DNA of 64,000 nt from Comamonadaceae bacterium. GTDB lineage: Bacteria > Pseudomonadota > Gammaproteobacteria > Burkholderiales > Burkholderiaceae_C. Location of the stretch: contig CANFYZ010000005.1 of NCBI GenBank assembly GCA_947451385.1, positions 1 through 64,000 on the forward strand. Direction: 5' to 3'. Below are positions 31,392 to 42,548 of this stretch, in pieces. The position numbers and the translations under genes were made by a program. The notes below the pieces were generated by a model, which was not told the origin of the DNA, made no database searches, and worked only from the letters and a program-made list of their open reading frames with translations. Positions within the stretch are counted from its first letter, which is position 1. Each line of letters begins with the position of its first letter.

Positions 31392-34300
31392 ATGCCAAAG
31401 CGGACCGACCTCAAAAGCATTCTCATCATTGGCGCTGGCCCCATCATCATTGGCCAGGCCTGTGAGTTCGACTACTCTGGCGTGCAAGCTTGTAAAGCCT
31501 TGCGTGAAGAGGGCTACAAAGTCATCTTGATCAACAGCAACCCCGCCACGATCATGACCGACCCGGCCACGGCCGATGTCACTTACATCGAGCCCATCAC
31601 CTGGCAAACGGTGGAAAAGATCATTGCCAAAGAACGGCCTGATGCCATTTTGCCCACCATGGGAGGCCAAACGGCGTTGAACTGCGCGCTCGATTTGTGG
31701 CATCACGGTGTGCTGGCCAAATACAAGGTGGAGCTGATTGGCGCGACGCCGGAAGCCATCGACAAGGCCGAAGACCGCTTGAAGTTCAAAGACGCCATGA
31801 CCAAGATCGGCTTGGGCTCGGCACGTTCGGGCATCGCCCACAGCATGGAAGAAGCCTGGGATGTGCAAAAGCGGGTGGGTTTTCCCACGGTGATTCGTCC
31901 CAGCTTCACCCTGGGTGGCACCGGTGGCGGTATTGCTTACAACCCGGAAGAGTTTGAAACCATTTGCAAGCGTGGCTTGGAAGCCTCGCCAACCAACGAG
32001 TTGTTGATTGAAGAATCTTTGCTCGGCTGGAAAGAGTATGAGATGGAAGTGGTGCGCGACAAGGCGGACAACTGCATCATCATTTGCTCGATCGAGAACT
32101 TGGACCCGATGGGGGTGCACACGGGCGACTCCATCACCGTGGCGCCGGCCCAAACCTTGACCGACAAGGAATACCAAATTCTGCGCAATGCCTCTTTGGC
32201 GGTGTTGCGCGAAATTGGTGTGGACACGGGGGGCTCGAACGTGCAGTTCTCCATCAATCCCCAAGACGGCCGCATGGTGGTGATTGAGATGAATCCACGT
32301 GTCTCGCGCTCTTCCGCGCTGGCCTCCAAAGCCACGGGCTTTCCGATTGCCAAAGTGGCTGCCAAGCTGGCCGTGGGCTACACCCTAGACGAGTTGCGCA
32401 ACGAAATCACCGGTGGCGCCACGCCAGCTTCATTCGAGCCTTCCATCGACTACGTGGTCACCAAGATCCCGCGTTTTGCATTCGAAAAATTCCCGACCGC
32501 CGACAGCCGCTTGACCACCCAAATGAAGTCGGTGGGTGAGGTGATGGCCATGGGCCGCACCTTCCAAGAGTCTTTCCAAAAAGCCCTGCGCGGTTTGGAA
32601 GTCGGCGTGGATGGCTTGAATGAAAAAACCCAGGACCGCGAGGTCTTGGAAAAAGAACTGGGTGAGCCCGGACCTGAGCGTATTTGGTACGTGGGCGATG
32701 CCTTTGCCATGGGCTTGAGCGTGGACGAGGTGTTTGCCTTGACCAAGATTGATCCTTGGTTCTTGGTGCAGATCGAAGAGATCGTGAAGATCGAACTCGA
32801 GCTGGAAAAAAACACCTTGGAAGCCATCACCGCCGGCGAGTTGCGCGCGCTGAAGAAAAAAGGTTTCTCCGATCGCCGCCTGGCCAAGTTGCTCAAAACC
32901 ACCGAGCATTTGGTGCGTGCGCGCCGCCATGCATTGAACATCCGCCCCGTTTACAAGCGTGTGGACACCTGCGCGGCCGAGTTCTCGACCGACACCGCTT
33001 ACATGTATTCCTGCTACGAAGGGAACGGGGACGCTTTCGGCGCAGGTGCCGCGGAGTGTGAAGCGGAGCCGACCACCCGCAAAAAAATCATGGTGCTCGG
33101 TGGCGGTCCGAACCGCATCGGTCAAGGCATCGAGTTCGACTATTGCTGCGTGCATGCTGCATTGGCCATGCGTGAGGACGGGTTTGAGACCATCATGGTC
33201 AATTGCAATCCCGAGACCGTGTCGACCGATTACGACACATCGGATCGTTTGTATTTCGAGCCCGTCACTTTGGAAGACGTGCTGGAGATCGTGGACAAAG
33301 AAAAGCCCGCCGGCGTCATCGTGCAATACGGTGGCCAAACCCCATTGAAATTGGCGCTGGATTTGGAAGCCGCCGGCGTGCCCATCATCGGCACCAGCCC
33401 TGACATGATCGACGCGGCTGAAGACCGTGAGCGGTTTCAGAAATTGTTGCAAGACCTGGGCCTGCGTCAACCGCCCAACGCCACAGCCCGGACCGAGTCT
33501 GAAGCTTTGGAAAAAGCCGCAGCCTTGGGTTACCCCTTGGTGGTGCGTCCCAGTTATGTGCTGGGCGGGCGCGCCATGGAAATTGTGCACGAGCAGCGTG
33601 ACCTGGAGCGCTACATGCGTGAAGCGGTCAAAGTCTCGCATGACTCCCCGGTGTTGCTCGACCGATTCTTGAACGATGCCATCGAATGCGATGTGGACTG
33701 CCTGCGCGACCCCGAAGGCAAGACCTTCATTGGCGGCGTGATGGAACACATCGAGCAAGCGGGCGTGCACAGCGGGGACTCCGCGTGTTCTTTGCCGCCG
33801 TACTCGTTGTCCGCGGCCACGGTCACCGAACTCAAGCGCCAATCTGCCGCCATGGCGGGTGCGCTGAACGTGGTGGGCTTGATGAACGTGCAGTTCGCCA
33901 TCCAGCATGTGGATGGGAAAGATGTGATTTATGTGTTGGAGGTCAACCCCCGTGCTTCTCGCACCGTGCCTTACGTGTCCAAGGCCACGGGCATCCAGTT
34001 GGCCAAAGTCGCTGCGCGTTGCATGGCCGGCCAGACCCTGAAAGCACAAGGCATTGGCGAAGAAGTCACACCGCCGTATTTCAGCGTGAAAGAAGCGGTC
34101 TTCCCCTTTGTGAAGTTCCCTGGTGTGGACACCATCCTCGGTCCTGAGATGAAATCCACCGGTGAAGTGATGGGCGTGGGCAAGACGTTTGGCGAAGCCT
34201 TTGTGAAGAGCCAATTGGGTGCAGGCACCAAATTGCCTCGTCCCATGCAGGCAGACGGTTCGCCGTCGGGCAAGGTGTTCATCTCGGTGAAAAACAATGA

Positions 34301-34670
34301 CAAGCCCCGCGCCATCGAAGTGGCGCGGCAATTGGTCGCCCAGGGTTTTGCGCTGGTCGCCACCAAGGGCACTGCCAGCGCGATCAACGCGTCCGGCGTT
34401 GCCTGTGCTACGGTGAACAAAGTCACTGAAGGTCGTCCCCACATTGTGGACATGATCAAAAACAACGAAGTGGTGTTGGTGATCAACACCGTGGAAGAGC
34501 GTCGCAATGCGATTGCCGATTCACGCCACATCCGCACTTCGGCCTTGCTTAACCGCGTCACGACCTTCACCACCATTGCCGGCGCCGAAGCGGCAGTGGA
34601 GGGGATGAAATACATGGACCAGTTGGATGTGATTTCTGTCCAAGAGATGCATGCGCTTTTGACTGCCTGA
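31392..34670 (+). CDS. carB: carbamoyl phosphate synthase large subunit
   Basis: 1092 aa; [29 protein letters not shown], two ATP-grasp halves, MGS-like C-terminus. Confidence 0.98.
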   Translation: MPKRTDLKSILIIGAGPIIIGQACEFDYSGVQACKALREEGYKVILINSNPATIMTDPATADVTYIEPITWQTVEKIIAKERPDAILPTMGGQTALNCALDLWHHGVLAKYKVELIGATPEAIDKAEDRLKFKDAMTKIGLGSARSGIAHSMEEAWDVQKRVGFPTVIRPSFTLGGTGGGIAYNPEEFETICKRGLEASPTNELLIEESLLGWKEYEMEVVRDKADNCIIICSIENLDPMGVHTGDSITVAPAQTLTDKEYQILRNASLAVLREIGVDTGGSNVQFSINPQDGRMVVIEMNPRVSRSSALASKATGFPIAKVAAKLAVGYTLDELRNEITGGATPASFEPSIDYVVTKIPRFAFEKFPTADSRLTTQMKSVGEVMAMGRTFQESFQKALRGLEVGVDGLNEKTQDREVLEKELGEPGPERIWYVGDAFAMGLSVDEVFALTKIDPWFLVQIEEIVKIELELEKNTLEAITAGELRALKKKGFSDRRLAKLLKTTEHLVRARRHALNIRPVYKRVDTCAAEFSTDTAYMYSCYEGNGDAFGAGAAECEAEPTTRKKIMVLGGGPNRIGQGIEFDYCCVHAALAMREDGFETIMVNCNPETVSTDYDTSDRLYFEPVTLEDVLEIVDKEKPAGVIVQYGGQTPLKLALDLEAAGVPIIGTSPDMIDAAEDRERFQKLLQDLGLRQPPNATARTESEALEKAAALGYPLVVRPSYVLGGRAMEIVHEQRDLERYMREAVKVSHDSPVLLDRFLNDAIECDVDCLRDPEGKTFIGGVMEHIEQAGVHSGDSACSLPPYSLSAATVTELKRQSAAMAGALNVVGLMNVQFAIQHVDGKDVIYVLEVNPRASRTVPYVSKATGIQLAKVAARCMAGQTLKAQGIGEEVTPPYFSVKEAVFPFVKFPGVDTILGPEMKSTGEVMGVGKTFGEAFVKSQLGAGTKLPRPMQADGSPSGKVFISVKNNDKPRAIEVARQLVAQGFALVATKGTASAINASGVACATVNKVTEGRPHIVDMIKNNEVVLVINTVEERRNAIADSRHIRTSALLNRVTTFTTIAGAEAAVEGMKYMDQLDVISVQEMHALLTA

Positions 34671-34675
34671 GCCTG

Positions 34676-34698
34676 GCAGGGCGCGTTGAGCGCCCTGC
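34676..34698 (+). other. perfect 9-bp hairpin in carB-greA intergenic region
   Basis: GCAGGGCGC-GTTGA-GCGCCCTGC, no following T run. Confidence 0.7.
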
Positions 34699-34722
34699 AG
34701 ACCTGACAATGTGTAATATTCG

Positions 34723-34755
34723 CCGCCGGAACGTTTCTTCCGGCGGTTTGTTTTT
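34723..34755 (+). terminator. Rho-independent terminator/attenuator immediately upstream of greA
   Basis: CCGCCGGAA-CGTTTC-TTCCGGCGG + TTTGTTTTT, ending 12 nt before the greA ATG. Confidence 0.85.
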
Positions 34756-34767
34756 GGAGAAATAACG

Positions 34768-35244
34768 ATGGCCACCATTCCCATCACCAAGCGGGGTGCC
34801 GAACTGCTCAAGGCCGAATTGCATCGGCTGAAAACCGTCGACCGTCCTTCGGTCATCGCGGCCATTGCCGAAGCGCGTGCGCAGGGCGATTTGAGTGAGA
34901 ACGCTGAATACGACGCCGCCAAAGACCGTCAGGGTTTCATTGAAGGGCGCATCCAGGAAGTTGAAGGCAAGTTGTCTGCGGCGCAGGTGATTGACCCCTC
35001 GGCCTTGGACGCTGGTGGTCGCGTGGTCTTTGGTGCCACGGTCGAACTGGAAGAAGAAAGCTCCGGCGAGCAAGTCACCTACCAAATCGTGGGTGAGGAC
35101 GAAGCCGATCTGAAGCTCGGGCTGGTCAACATCAGCAGTCCGATTGCGCGGGCATTGATTGGCAAAGAAGTCGGTGACCTGGCCGAGGTCCATGCCCCCG
35201 GTGGCGCCAAGAGCTACGAAATTTTGGCCGTTCGCTACGCATAA
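34768..35244 (+). CDS. greA: transcription elongation factor GreA
   Basis: [40 protein letters not shown]. Confidence 0.97.
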   Translation: MATIPITKRGAELLKAELHRLKTVDRPSVIAAIAEARAQGDLSENAEYDAAKDRQGFIEGRIQEVEGKLSAAQVIDPSALDAGGRVVFGATVELEEESSGEQVTYQIVGEDEADLKLGLVNISSPIARALIGKEVGDLAEVHAPGGAKSYEILAVRYA

Positions 35245-35271
35245 GCGGCGTGTCTGGCCGAGGCTCTGGGC

Positions 35272-36018
35272 TTATTCGCGCCAGTGCTCGGCCACCCAGC
35301 GGGCCGGCTGGATGTAACGGAAACGTCGGTTGCGTTTTCCAGCCAAGGCATCAGGCGGATTGCACTCTCCGTGAAAAATCACCACGCGCGCATCGGTTGG
35401 AATAAAGGGTGCTTTCCAATAATTGCTCGGCCAGCGGGGAATCGCGTGGTATTTGAAACTCGGGCACCAGGCCGCGGGCCAGTAGCTGAGCTTGCCTTGC
35501 TTGTGCAAAAAGTCCGACAGGTAAGCCTGTTCATTGCGGAAGTCTTGGCGAATGGCTTGCACATGGTCCTGAAAGTACGCCAAGACATCGGGATGGGCAC
35601 CTAATTCAAAGCGATAGACCGAAGAGTTGCCAGTGATGCGCCAGGGCCGCTTGTAATCATGGATGATGAGGAATTCACCCGGCTGTTCAAAAAACGCATC
35701 CAAGCTGCCCACAATCACCACGTCAACATCGAGAAACAAGGCCGTGCCACGCAGCCCGTGCAAATCGGCGGCAAAGCTCACCAGTTTGGTCCAGCCCCGC
35801 TCAGGAATGCCGGGCGGCAAGTCCAAGGGCGGAATCGGCAAGCAGGTGACTTCGGACCGGATGCCCTGGTCATCGTCCGTCAAGCACACCATGTGAAAGT
35901 CGCCCGTCAAATGGCGCCGCACCATGGCATACAGCCGGTTGACGTATTCAGGGCCGTATTTGGTGCCCCACTTCATGCAAATGATGTGGCGCTGTGAGGA
36001 CCGAGCCGCCGCCTGCAT
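35272..36018 (-). CDS. putative glycosyltransferase-like protein (DxD-containing)
   Basis: IICMKWGTKYGPEYVNRLYAMVRRHL, ALFLDVDVVIVGSLDAFF, VVIFHGECNP; GT8-like pattern. Confidence 0.6.
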   Translation of the reverse strand: MQAAARSSQRHIICMKWGTKYGPEYVNRLYAMVRRHLTGDFHMVCLTDDDQGIRSEVTCLPIPPLDLPPGIPERGWTKLVSFAADLHGLRGTALFLDVDVVIVGSLDAFFEQPGEFLIIHDYKRPWRITGNSSVYRFELGAHPDVLAYFQDHVQAIRQDFRNEQAYLSDFLHKQGKLSYWPAAWCPSFKYHAIPRWPSNYWKAPFIPTDARVVIFHGECNPPDALAGKRNRRFRYIQPARWVAEHWRE

Positions 36019-36019
36019 C

Positions 36020-36496
36020 TCAGGTGCCTTGATTGCGTTTTTTCACGGATTTTTGCTTGACCTTGGCGCGTTTCACCTGGCCGCCGGACGTCAGGCGCTG
36101 GTTGCCCAAAACCCGCAAGGTCTTGACCTCGGGGCGCTGGCCGCCGCGTGAGCTGTATTTCAAGACTTTGAAATCCCGGGGGCCGGCCATCCGGTCTTCG
36201 TCCACGGTTTTGACTTTTTCGGGCTGCGGCCGCCACAACACGATCAGCTTGCCAATGTGTTGAATCGGCGCGGCGTTGAGCTGGTCGGCCAGCTGCAGGT
36301 ACATGGCTTCGCGCGCCGCACGGTCGTCCCCCAAGATCCGGATTTTGATCAGGCCATGCGCGTTCAAGGCCGCATCGGCTTCTTTGAACACAGCAGCGGT
36401 CAGGCCGCTGTTGCCAATCATGACGACGGGAGATAAGTGGTGCGCATCAGCGCGATGAACCTTGCGCTCGGCAATGGTGAGTTGAATTTGGGCCAT
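36020..36496 (-). CDS. yhbY: YhbY/CRM-domain RNA-binding protein
   Basis: [45 protein letters not shown]; start moved to the internal Met (MAQIQLT). Confidence 0.9.
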   Translation of the reverse strand: MAQIQLTIAERKVHRADAHHLSPVVMIGNSGLTAAVFKEADAALNAHGLIKIRILGDDRAAREAMYLQLADQLNAAPIQHIGKLIVLWRPQPEKVKTVDEDRMAGPRDFKVLKYSSRGGQRPEVKTLRVLGNQRLTSGGQVKRAKVKQKSVKKRNQGT

Positions 36497-36527
36497 GACG
36501 CTATTATCCCTGCATGGAAGAGCGAAT

Positions 36528-37196
36528 ATGAAAGTCAAAACCAAAAGTAAAAAAGTCAACAAGTCGTGGCTGAATGACCACGTCAATGACACCTACGTCA
36601 AGTTGGCGCAAAAGGAGGGCTTTCGCGCACGCGCGGCTTACAAGCTCAAAGAGATTGACGAAACACTGGGCCTGATCAAACCGGGTGCGGTGGTGGTGGA
36701 TTTGGGCTCCACACCGGGTGCCTGGAGTCAGTACGTGCGCCGCCGACTGTCGCCCCAAGGCGCTGCTTCGGGGACTCTGAATGGCAGCATCATCGCGCTG
36801 GACATCTTGCCCATGGAGCCGATCGAGGGCGTGCAGTTTTTGCTGGGCGACTTTCGCGAGGCAGAGGTGTTGACGCAGCTGGAAGCCTTGTTGGCAGGCC
36901 GTCAGGCAGACGTCGTGGTGTCTGACATGGCCCCCAATTTATCTGGCATCGCCTCGGCCGATGCGGCGCGGATCACGCACCTGGTGGAATTGGCGGTCGA
37001 CTTTGCCAAAGCGCACCTGAAACCGCAGGGCGCGTTGGTGGTCAAACTGTTTCATGGTGGCAGTTACAGCCCCCTGGTTCAGTTGTTCAAGGAAACTTTC
37101 AAGGTCGTCAAACCCTTGAAACCCAAGGCTTCCCGTGATAAATCCTCTGAAACTTTTTTGATCGGGTTGGAACTGAAGGCAGGCGCATCGTTGTAA
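36528..37196 (+). CDS. rlmE: 23S rRNA (uridine2552-2'-O)-methyltransferase RlmE/FtsJ
   Basis: [56 protein letters not shown]. Confidence 0.96.
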   Translation: MKVKTKSKKVNKSWLNDHVNDTYVKLAQKEGFRARAAYKLKEIDETLGLIKPGAVVVDLGSTPGAWSQYVRRRLSPQGAASGTLNGSIIALDILPMEPIEGVQFLLGDFREAEVLTQLEALLAGRQADVVVSDMAPNLSGIASADAARITHLVELAVDFAKAHLKPQGALVVKLFHGGSYSPLVQLFKETFKVVKPLKPKASRDKSSETFLIGLELKAGASL

Positions 37197-37321
37197 AAAT
37201 GGTCGAAATTTCGGCCATTTCCCTGTGTTTTTAAGGCCAAGTCCTTTTTTGCTTGCCTGATGGGCAGGGGGGAAGCCTAAAATGACAGATCATTTTGAAG
37301 CTTTTGTGACTGGAGTCCTGC

Positions 37322-39238
37322 TTGAATAACCAGTGGTTTTCTAAGATTGCTGTTTGGCTGGTGATCGCCATGGTGCTGTTCACCGTGTTTAAACAGTTCG
37401 ATTCCCGTGGTAACGCCGGGGCCGGTTACGTGGGTTATTCCGATTTCTTGGAAGAAGTTCGCGCTAACCACATCAAGAGCGCGACCATCCAAGAGGGTCA
37501 GGGTGGCACCGAAATTGTCGCCACCACCAATGACGATCGCCGCTTGCGCACCACGGCCACCTATTTGGACCGTGGCTTGGTCGGTGACCTGATTGCCAAC
37601 GGCGTCAAGTTCGATGTGAAACCCCGCGAAGAAGGATCGCTCCTCATGACCCTGCTGGTCAGCTGGGGGCCCATGTTGCTGTTGATTGGTGTCTGGGTTT
37701 ATTTCATGCGCCAGATGCAGGGCGGCGGTAAGGGCGGCGCCTTCAGCTTTGGCAAAAGCAAAGCCCGCCTGCTGGACGAGAACACCAACCCCGTCACCTT
37801 TGCGGACGTCGCAGGTTGCGACGAGGCCAAAGAAGAAGTCAAAGAAGTCGTTGACTTTTTGAAGGACCCGCAAAAATTTCAGAAATTGGGTGGCCGGATT
37901 CCCCGAGGTTTGCTGTTGGTCGGCCCTCCAGGTACCGGTAAGACGCTGCTGGCCAAGAGCATTGCGGGTGAAGCCAAAGTGCCGTTCTTCAGCATCTCGG
38001 GTTCTGACTTTGTGGAAATGTTTGTCGGCGTGGGTGCCTCGCGCGTGCGTGACATGTTCGAGAACGCCAAGAAAAATGCGCCTTGCATCATTTTCATTGA
38101 CGAGATCGATGCCGTCGGTCGCCAGCGCGGCGCTGGCTTGGGTGGTGGCAATGACGAGCGTGAGCAAACGCTGAACCAGATGCTGGTTGAGATGGACGGC
38201 TTTGAAACCAATCTGGGCGTCATCGTGGTCGCGGCCACCAACCGCCCCGACATTTTGGATGCCGCTTTGCTGCGTCCCGGGCGTTTTGACCGCCAGGTGT
38301 ATGTGACCTTGCCCGATATTCGCGGGCGTGAGCAGATTTTGGCTGTGCACATGCGCAAAATCCCGATTGGCCAAGACATGAACCCGGGCGTGATTGCCCG
38401 TGGCACACCCGGCATGAGCGGTGCCGATTTGGCCAACCTGTGCAACGAAGCGGCACTGATGGCGGCGCGGCGTAATGCCCGCGTGGTCGAGATGCAAGAT
38501 TTCGAAAAAGCCAAAGACAAAATCTTGATGGGCCCCGAGCGTAAAAGCATGGTCATGCCTGAAGAAGAGCGTCGCAACACGGCCTACCATGAGGCCGGTC
38601 ACGCATTGATTGGCAAATTGCTGCCCAAGTGCGATCCGGTGCACAAAGTCACGATCATTCCGCGTGGACGGGCTTTGGGTGTGACCATGAGCCTGCCCGA
38701 AAAAGACCGCTACAGCTACGACAGCGAGTACATGCTCAATCAAATCAGCATGTTGTTTGGCGGTCGGATTGCGGAAGAAGTGTTCATGAAGCAAATGACC
38801 ACCGGCGCCAGCAACGATTTTGAGCGCGCCACCTCGATCGCCCGTGACATGGTCATGCGCTATGGCATGACCACGGCTCTGGGCCCCATGGTTTATGCCG
38901 AAAATGAAGGTGAAGTTTTCTTGGGCCGTTCTGTCACCAAGACCACCAACATGAGCGAATCGACCATGCAGAAGGTGGATGCCGAAGTTCGCCGAATCAT
39001 CGACGAACAATACAACTTGGCGCGCCGCTTGATTGAGGAAAACAGCGACAAGATGCATGCCATGGCCAAGGCTTTGTTGGAGTGGGAAACCATCGACATG
39101 GAGCAACTGGACGCGATCATGGCTGGACGTGAACCGCAAGCCGCCAAAGACTGGTCTCCGCGCACCCCACCCTCGGGCGGCAGTGGTGGCGGAACGCCGC
39201 CGGCCGTGCCCTCGGATGCGGCCCCCACAGCCGCTTGA
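37322..39238 (+). CDS. ftsH: ATP-dependent zinc metalloprotease FtsH
   Basis: [30 protein letters not shown]+ second region of homology; apparent TTG start. Confidence 0.98.
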   Translation: MNNQWFSKIAVWLVIAMVLFTVFKQFDSRGNAGAGYVGYSDFLEEVRANHIKSATIQEGQGGTEIVATTNDDRRLRTTATYLDRGLVGDLIANGVKFDVKPREEGSLLMTLLVSWGPMLLLIGVWVYFMRQMQGGGKGGAFSFGKSKARLLDENTNPVTFADVAGCDEAKEEVKEVVDFLKDPQKFQKLGGRIPRGLLLVGPPGTGKTLLAKSIAGEAKVPFFSISGSDFVEMFVGVGASRVRDMFENAKKNAPCIIFIDEIDAVGRQRGAGLGGGNDEREQTLNQMLVEMDGFETNLGVIVVAATNRPDILDAALLRPGRFDRQVYVTLPDIRGREQILAVHMRKIPIGQDMNPGVIARGTPGMSGADLANLCNEAALMAARRNARVVEMQDFEKAKDKILMGPERKSMVMPEEERRNTAYHEAGHALIGKLLPKCDPVHKVTIIPRGRALGVTMSLPEKDRYSYDSEYMLNQISMLFGGRIAEEVFMKQMTTGASNDFERATSIARDMVMRYGMTTALGPMVYAENEGEVFLGRSVTKTTNMSESTMQKVDAEVRRIIDEQYNLARRLIEENSDKMHAMAKALLEWETIDMEQLDAIMAGREPQAAKDWSPRTPPSGGSGGGTPPAVPSDAAPTAA

Positions 39239-39262
39239 CCGGGCTGACCCTGGGTGATTTTG

Positions 39263-39284
39263 AACGGGGCTCAGGCCCCGTTTT
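39263..39284 (+). terminator. terminator after ftsH
   Basis: AACGGGGC-TCAG-GCCCCGTT followed by a short T run. Confidence 0.65.
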
Positions 39285-39312
39285 CACGTTCGCTGCTGGC
39301 ACAGACTGAACC

Positions 39313-40170
39313 ATGTTTTGGCAAACCTCGCGTTTTCGCATTGACCTGTCCACCCCGCAAGTGATGGGCATTCTCAACCTCACGCCAGATTCATTCTCGG
39401 ATGGCGGGCAGTGGCTCAGTGTGAATGACGCTCTGGCGCGAGCGCAGCAAATGCTCAAGGATGGCGCGCACATGCTGGATGTGGGCGGAGAATCCACCCG
39501 ACCCGGCGCACCTGCGGTTTCGCTGCAAGAAGAGTTGTCACGGGTCATGCCGGTGCTCAAAGAGTTGGTCCGCTTGGGCGTGCCTATCTCCATTGACACC
39601 TACAAAAGTGCGGTCATGCAAGCGGCGCTGGACTTGGGCGTCGATATCGTGAACGACATCTGGGCCCTGCGCCAAGCAGGTGCCTTGCAGGTGGTGGCCT
39701 CCCATCCCGCCTGTGGCGTGTGTGTCATGCACATGCACCGGGATCCGCAAAGCATGCAAACGCAACCCATGTTGGGCGATGCATGGCCCGAAGTGTTGGC
39801 TTTTTTGCAAGCACGTTGCCGGGCACTGAAAAATTCCGGCGTACACGCAGAACGTGTGCTGGTTGACCCGGGCATTGGTTTCGGTAAAACGCAGGCACAA
39901 AATTTCAGTTTGCTGGCCAGGCAGAGCGAACTCCTGTCCCTGGGCTATCCGGTGTTGGCAGGTTGGTCGCGCAAATCGGCTTTGGCACAGGTCACGCATG
40001 GTGTGCTGGATGACCCCTCAGACAGGGTGAGCGCCAGTGTGGCAGCCGCGGTGCTGGCCATCGAGCGCGGTGCCAGCGTGGTGCGCGTCCATGATGTCAA
40101 AGAGACGGCACAGGCTGTGCGGGTCATTACCTTGTTGCGGGCACAGACGAACACGGGTCATCCGCTTTAA
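39313..40170 (+). CDS. folP: dihydropteroate synthase
   Basis: VMGILNLTPDSFSDGG, DVGGESTRPGA, DPGIGFGKT. Confidence 0.97.
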   Translation: MFWQTSRFRIDLSTPQVMGILNLTPDSFSDGGQWLSVNDALARAQQMLKDGAHMLDVGGESTRPGAPAVSLQEELSRVMPVLKELVRLGVPISIDTYKSAVMQAALDLGVDIVNDIWALRQAGALQVVASHPACGVCVMHMHRDPQSMQTQPMLGDAWPEVLAFLQARCRALKNSGVHAERVLVDPGIGFGKTQAQNFSLLARQSELLSLGYPVLAGWSRKSALAQVTHGVLDDPSDRVSASVAAAVLAIERGASVVRVHDVKETAQAVRVITLLRAQTNTGHPL

Positions 40171-40205
40171 AATAGGCGGACATAAAAATACCAAGAAAGA
40201 ACGCT

Positions 40206-41537
40206 ATGACGCGGCAATATTTCGGCACCGATGGCATCCGTGGCACAGTCGGTCAACACCCCATAACCCCCGATTTCGTGCTGCGTCTGGCCCATGCCGT
40301 AGGTCGTGTTTTGAAGGCCCATGAAGCGCATCCCACGGTGTTGATTGGCAAGGACACCCGTATTTCAGGCTATATGCTGGAAAGCGCCTTGGAGTCAGGC
40401 TTCAACTCCGCCGGAGTGGATGTGGTGTTGTTGGGTCCGGTGCCGACACCTGCCGTGGCGTATTTGACGCGGGCGCAACGCGCCTCTTTGGGCGTGGTGA
40501 TCAGCGCCAGCCACAATCCGTTTGCGGACAACGGCATCAAATTTTTCAACGCCCAAGGCAGCAAACTCAGCGATGCCTGGGAAATCGAGGTGGAGTCGGC
40601 CTTGGCGCAAGACCCTGTGTGGGTCAGCTCGGCTGAGCTGGGTAAAACCCGGCGGCTCGACGATGCTGCTGGCCGCTACATTGAGTTTTGCAAAAGCACC
40701 TTCGCCAACGATTTGTCCTTGAAGGGTTTGAAAATTGTGGTCGATGCCGCGCATGGCGCCGCCTACCAAATTGCACCCAAGGTGTTCCACGAATTGGGGG
40801 CCGAAGTCATTGCCATGGGTTGTCAGCCAGACGGTTTGAACATCAACCGAGATGTTGGTGCGACCCACCCCCAAGCCCTGATCAAAGCGGTGCAAGACCA
40901 GGGCGCCGACTTGGGCGTGGCCTTGGACGGTGATGCCGATCGCTTGCTCATGGTCGATGGGGCAGGTCGTTTGTACAACGGCGACGAGTTGCTCTACCTG
41001 ATGGTGGCCGATCGTTTGTCCCGCGACGAGGTGGTACCCGGTGTGGTGGGCACCTTGATGACCAATATGGCGGTGGAGCTGGCGTTCCAGCACAAGGGGG
41101 TCGAGTTTGTGCGAGCCAAAGTCGGCGATCGCTATGTGCTGGAGGTGCTGGCGCAAAAAGGCTGGCTGCTGGGCGGCGAGGGTTCTGGCCATTTATTGGC
41201 CTTAGACAAGCACAGCACAGGCGATGGGTTGGTCAGTGCGTTGCAAGTCCTGCAAGCCTGCGTCGCCAGCGGCAAGACCCTGGCTGAGTTGTTGGAAGAC
41301 GTGCGTTTATTCCCGCAAACCCTGATCAATGTGCGCTTACAACCGGGCCAAGACTGGAAGAGCCATGCACCCCTCCAAGCTGCAACGGCAGCGGTGGAAG
41401 CTGAATTGGGTCAAACCGGGCGGGTATTGATCCGGGCCAGTGGTACCGAGCCCTTGGTTCGGGTGATGGTCGAAGCGCGTGATGCGGCGCAAGCCCTGTC
41501 TTGCGCGCAGCGCTTGGCCGATACCTTGAAGGTGTGA
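40206..41537 (+). CDS. glmM: phosphoglucosamine mutase
   Basis: [44 protein letters not shown]. Confidence 0.98.
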   Translation: MTRQYFGTDGIRGTVGQHPITPDFVLRLAHAVGRVLKAHEAHPTVLIGKDTRISGYMLESALESGFNSAGVDVVLLGPVPTPAVAYLTRAQRASLGVVISASHNPFADNGIKFFNAQGSKLSDAWEIEVESALAQDPVWVSSAELGKTRRLDDAAGRYIEFCKSTFANDLSLKGLKIVVDAAHGAAYQIAPKVFHELGAEVIAMGCQPDGLNINRDVGATHPQALIKAVQDQGADLGVALDGDADRLLMVDGAGRLYNGDELLYLMVADRLSRDEVVPGVVGTLMTNMAVELAFQHKGVEFVRAKVGDRYVLEVLAQKGWLLGGEGSGHLLALDKHSTGDGLVSALQVLQACVASGKTLAELLEDVRLFPQTLINVRLQPGQDWKSHAPLQAATAAVEAELGQTGRVLIRASGTEPLVRVMVEARDAAQALSCAQRLADTLKV

Positions 41538-41566
41538 CCGAGCTGCGAATGAGGAGTGAGCGCGGG

Positions 41567-42388
41567 TCAATAGATCAGCCGCTCTGGCTTGATCTCCTGC
41601 AAGATGGTGGTCGCAATCTCTTCAATCGATTTGGTGGTGGTAGACAGCCAGCGGATACCTGAGCGGCGCATCATGGCCTCAGCCTCAGCCACCTCCATGC
41701 GGCAGTTCTCTAGGCTGGCATAACGTGAATTGGGGCGCCGTTCGGCCCGAATTTCGGCCAACCGGTCGGGCAGGATGGACAGTCCGAAAATCTTTTTGCA
41801 GTGCGGCAGCAACGCCGGCGGCAGCTGCTTGCGTTCAAAGTCGTCCGGGATCAGGGGGTAATTGGCGGCCTTCAAGCCGTGTTGCATGGCCAGATAAAGA
41901 CTGGTCGGGGTTTTGCCACTGCGGCTGACGCCGACCAAAATGACATCGGCCGTGTCCAAATTATTGTTCGACTGACCGTCGTCGTGGGCCAAAGAGTAGT
42001 TGATCGCTTCGATCCGGTCATGGTACTTCTGGCTCTTGCTGACATCGGAAAAACGACCCACGCGGTGGTGGGATTTGACACCCAGTTCATCTTCCAAGGG
42101 GTGGACAAAAGTGCCAAACATGTCCAACAGCATGCCTTTGCAACCTTCCCGCAGGACCTGCAAGACCTCCATGTTCACCAAGGTCGTGAACACAATCGGT
42201 TTGGTGTTTTCCAATTCCGCGGTGTGGTTGATTTGCCGAACGGCCTGGTGTGCTTTGTCCACGGTGTCCAAAAAGGGCAGTCGAATGTGCCGCGTCTTCA
42301 TCTCAAACTGCGCCAAGATCGCATTGCCAAAGGTTTCTGCGGTGATGCCTGTGCCATCAGAAATGAAAAAAACAGTGCGTTGTGACAT
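41567..42388 (-). CDS. ppsR: PEP synthetase regulatory protein (kinase/pyrophosphorylase)
   Basis: FFISDGTGITAETFGNAIL, GVSRSGKTPTSLYLA. Confidence 0.96.
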   Translation of the reverse strand: MSQRTVFFISDGTGITAETFGNAILAQFEMKTRHIRLPFLDTVDKAHQAVRQINHTAELENTKPIVFTTLVNMEVLQVLREGCKGMLLDMFGTFVHPLEDELGVKSHHRVGRFSDVSKSQKYHDRIEAINYSLAHDDGQSNNNLDTADVILVGVSRSGKTPTSLYLAMQHGLKAANYPLIPDDFERKQLPPALLPHCKKIFGLSILPDRLAEIRAERRPNSRYASLENCRMEVAEAEAMMRRSGIRWLSTTTKSIEEIATTILQEIKPERLIY

Positions 42389-42548
42389 GGGCGTGTGGAT
42401 GAATGAATGAACAAGCTGGACAGGGTCGGTGACCCTCTAAAATAGGCCTCATTATGTCTGGGCCTGTCGGCCGGCTGCCTTCTTAGAACAACAAAATGGC
42501 ACCCCTCTGGCACACCCACACCCCCGGTTTTTAACTTTGGAGCTTTTG

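Noticed and set aside
32430-34442. 670-aa minus-strand ORF antisense to carB
   Set aside because: Shadow ORF from codon bias in a GC-rich gene; His/Gln/Gly-rich translation without family motifs, while the + strand encodes clear carB.
37197-37221. Hairpin AAATGGTCGAA/TTCGGCCATTT after rlmE as a terminator
   Set aside because: Stem is real but no immediate T tract on the + strand; too weak to call as a terminator.
37277-39139. 620-aa minus-strand ORF antisense to ftsH
   Set aside because: Shadow ORF; low-complexity His-rich translation opposite a confident ftsH.
39033-39257. Possible small overlapping ORF at the ftsH 3' end
   Set aside because: Out-of-frame Arg/Pro-rich translation fully inside ftsH; no evidence of coding.
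40161-40180. TCCGC-N10-GCGGA around TTAAAATA at the folP/glmM junction as an operator
   Set aside because: Five-bp arms partly within folP coding sequence; likely chance.
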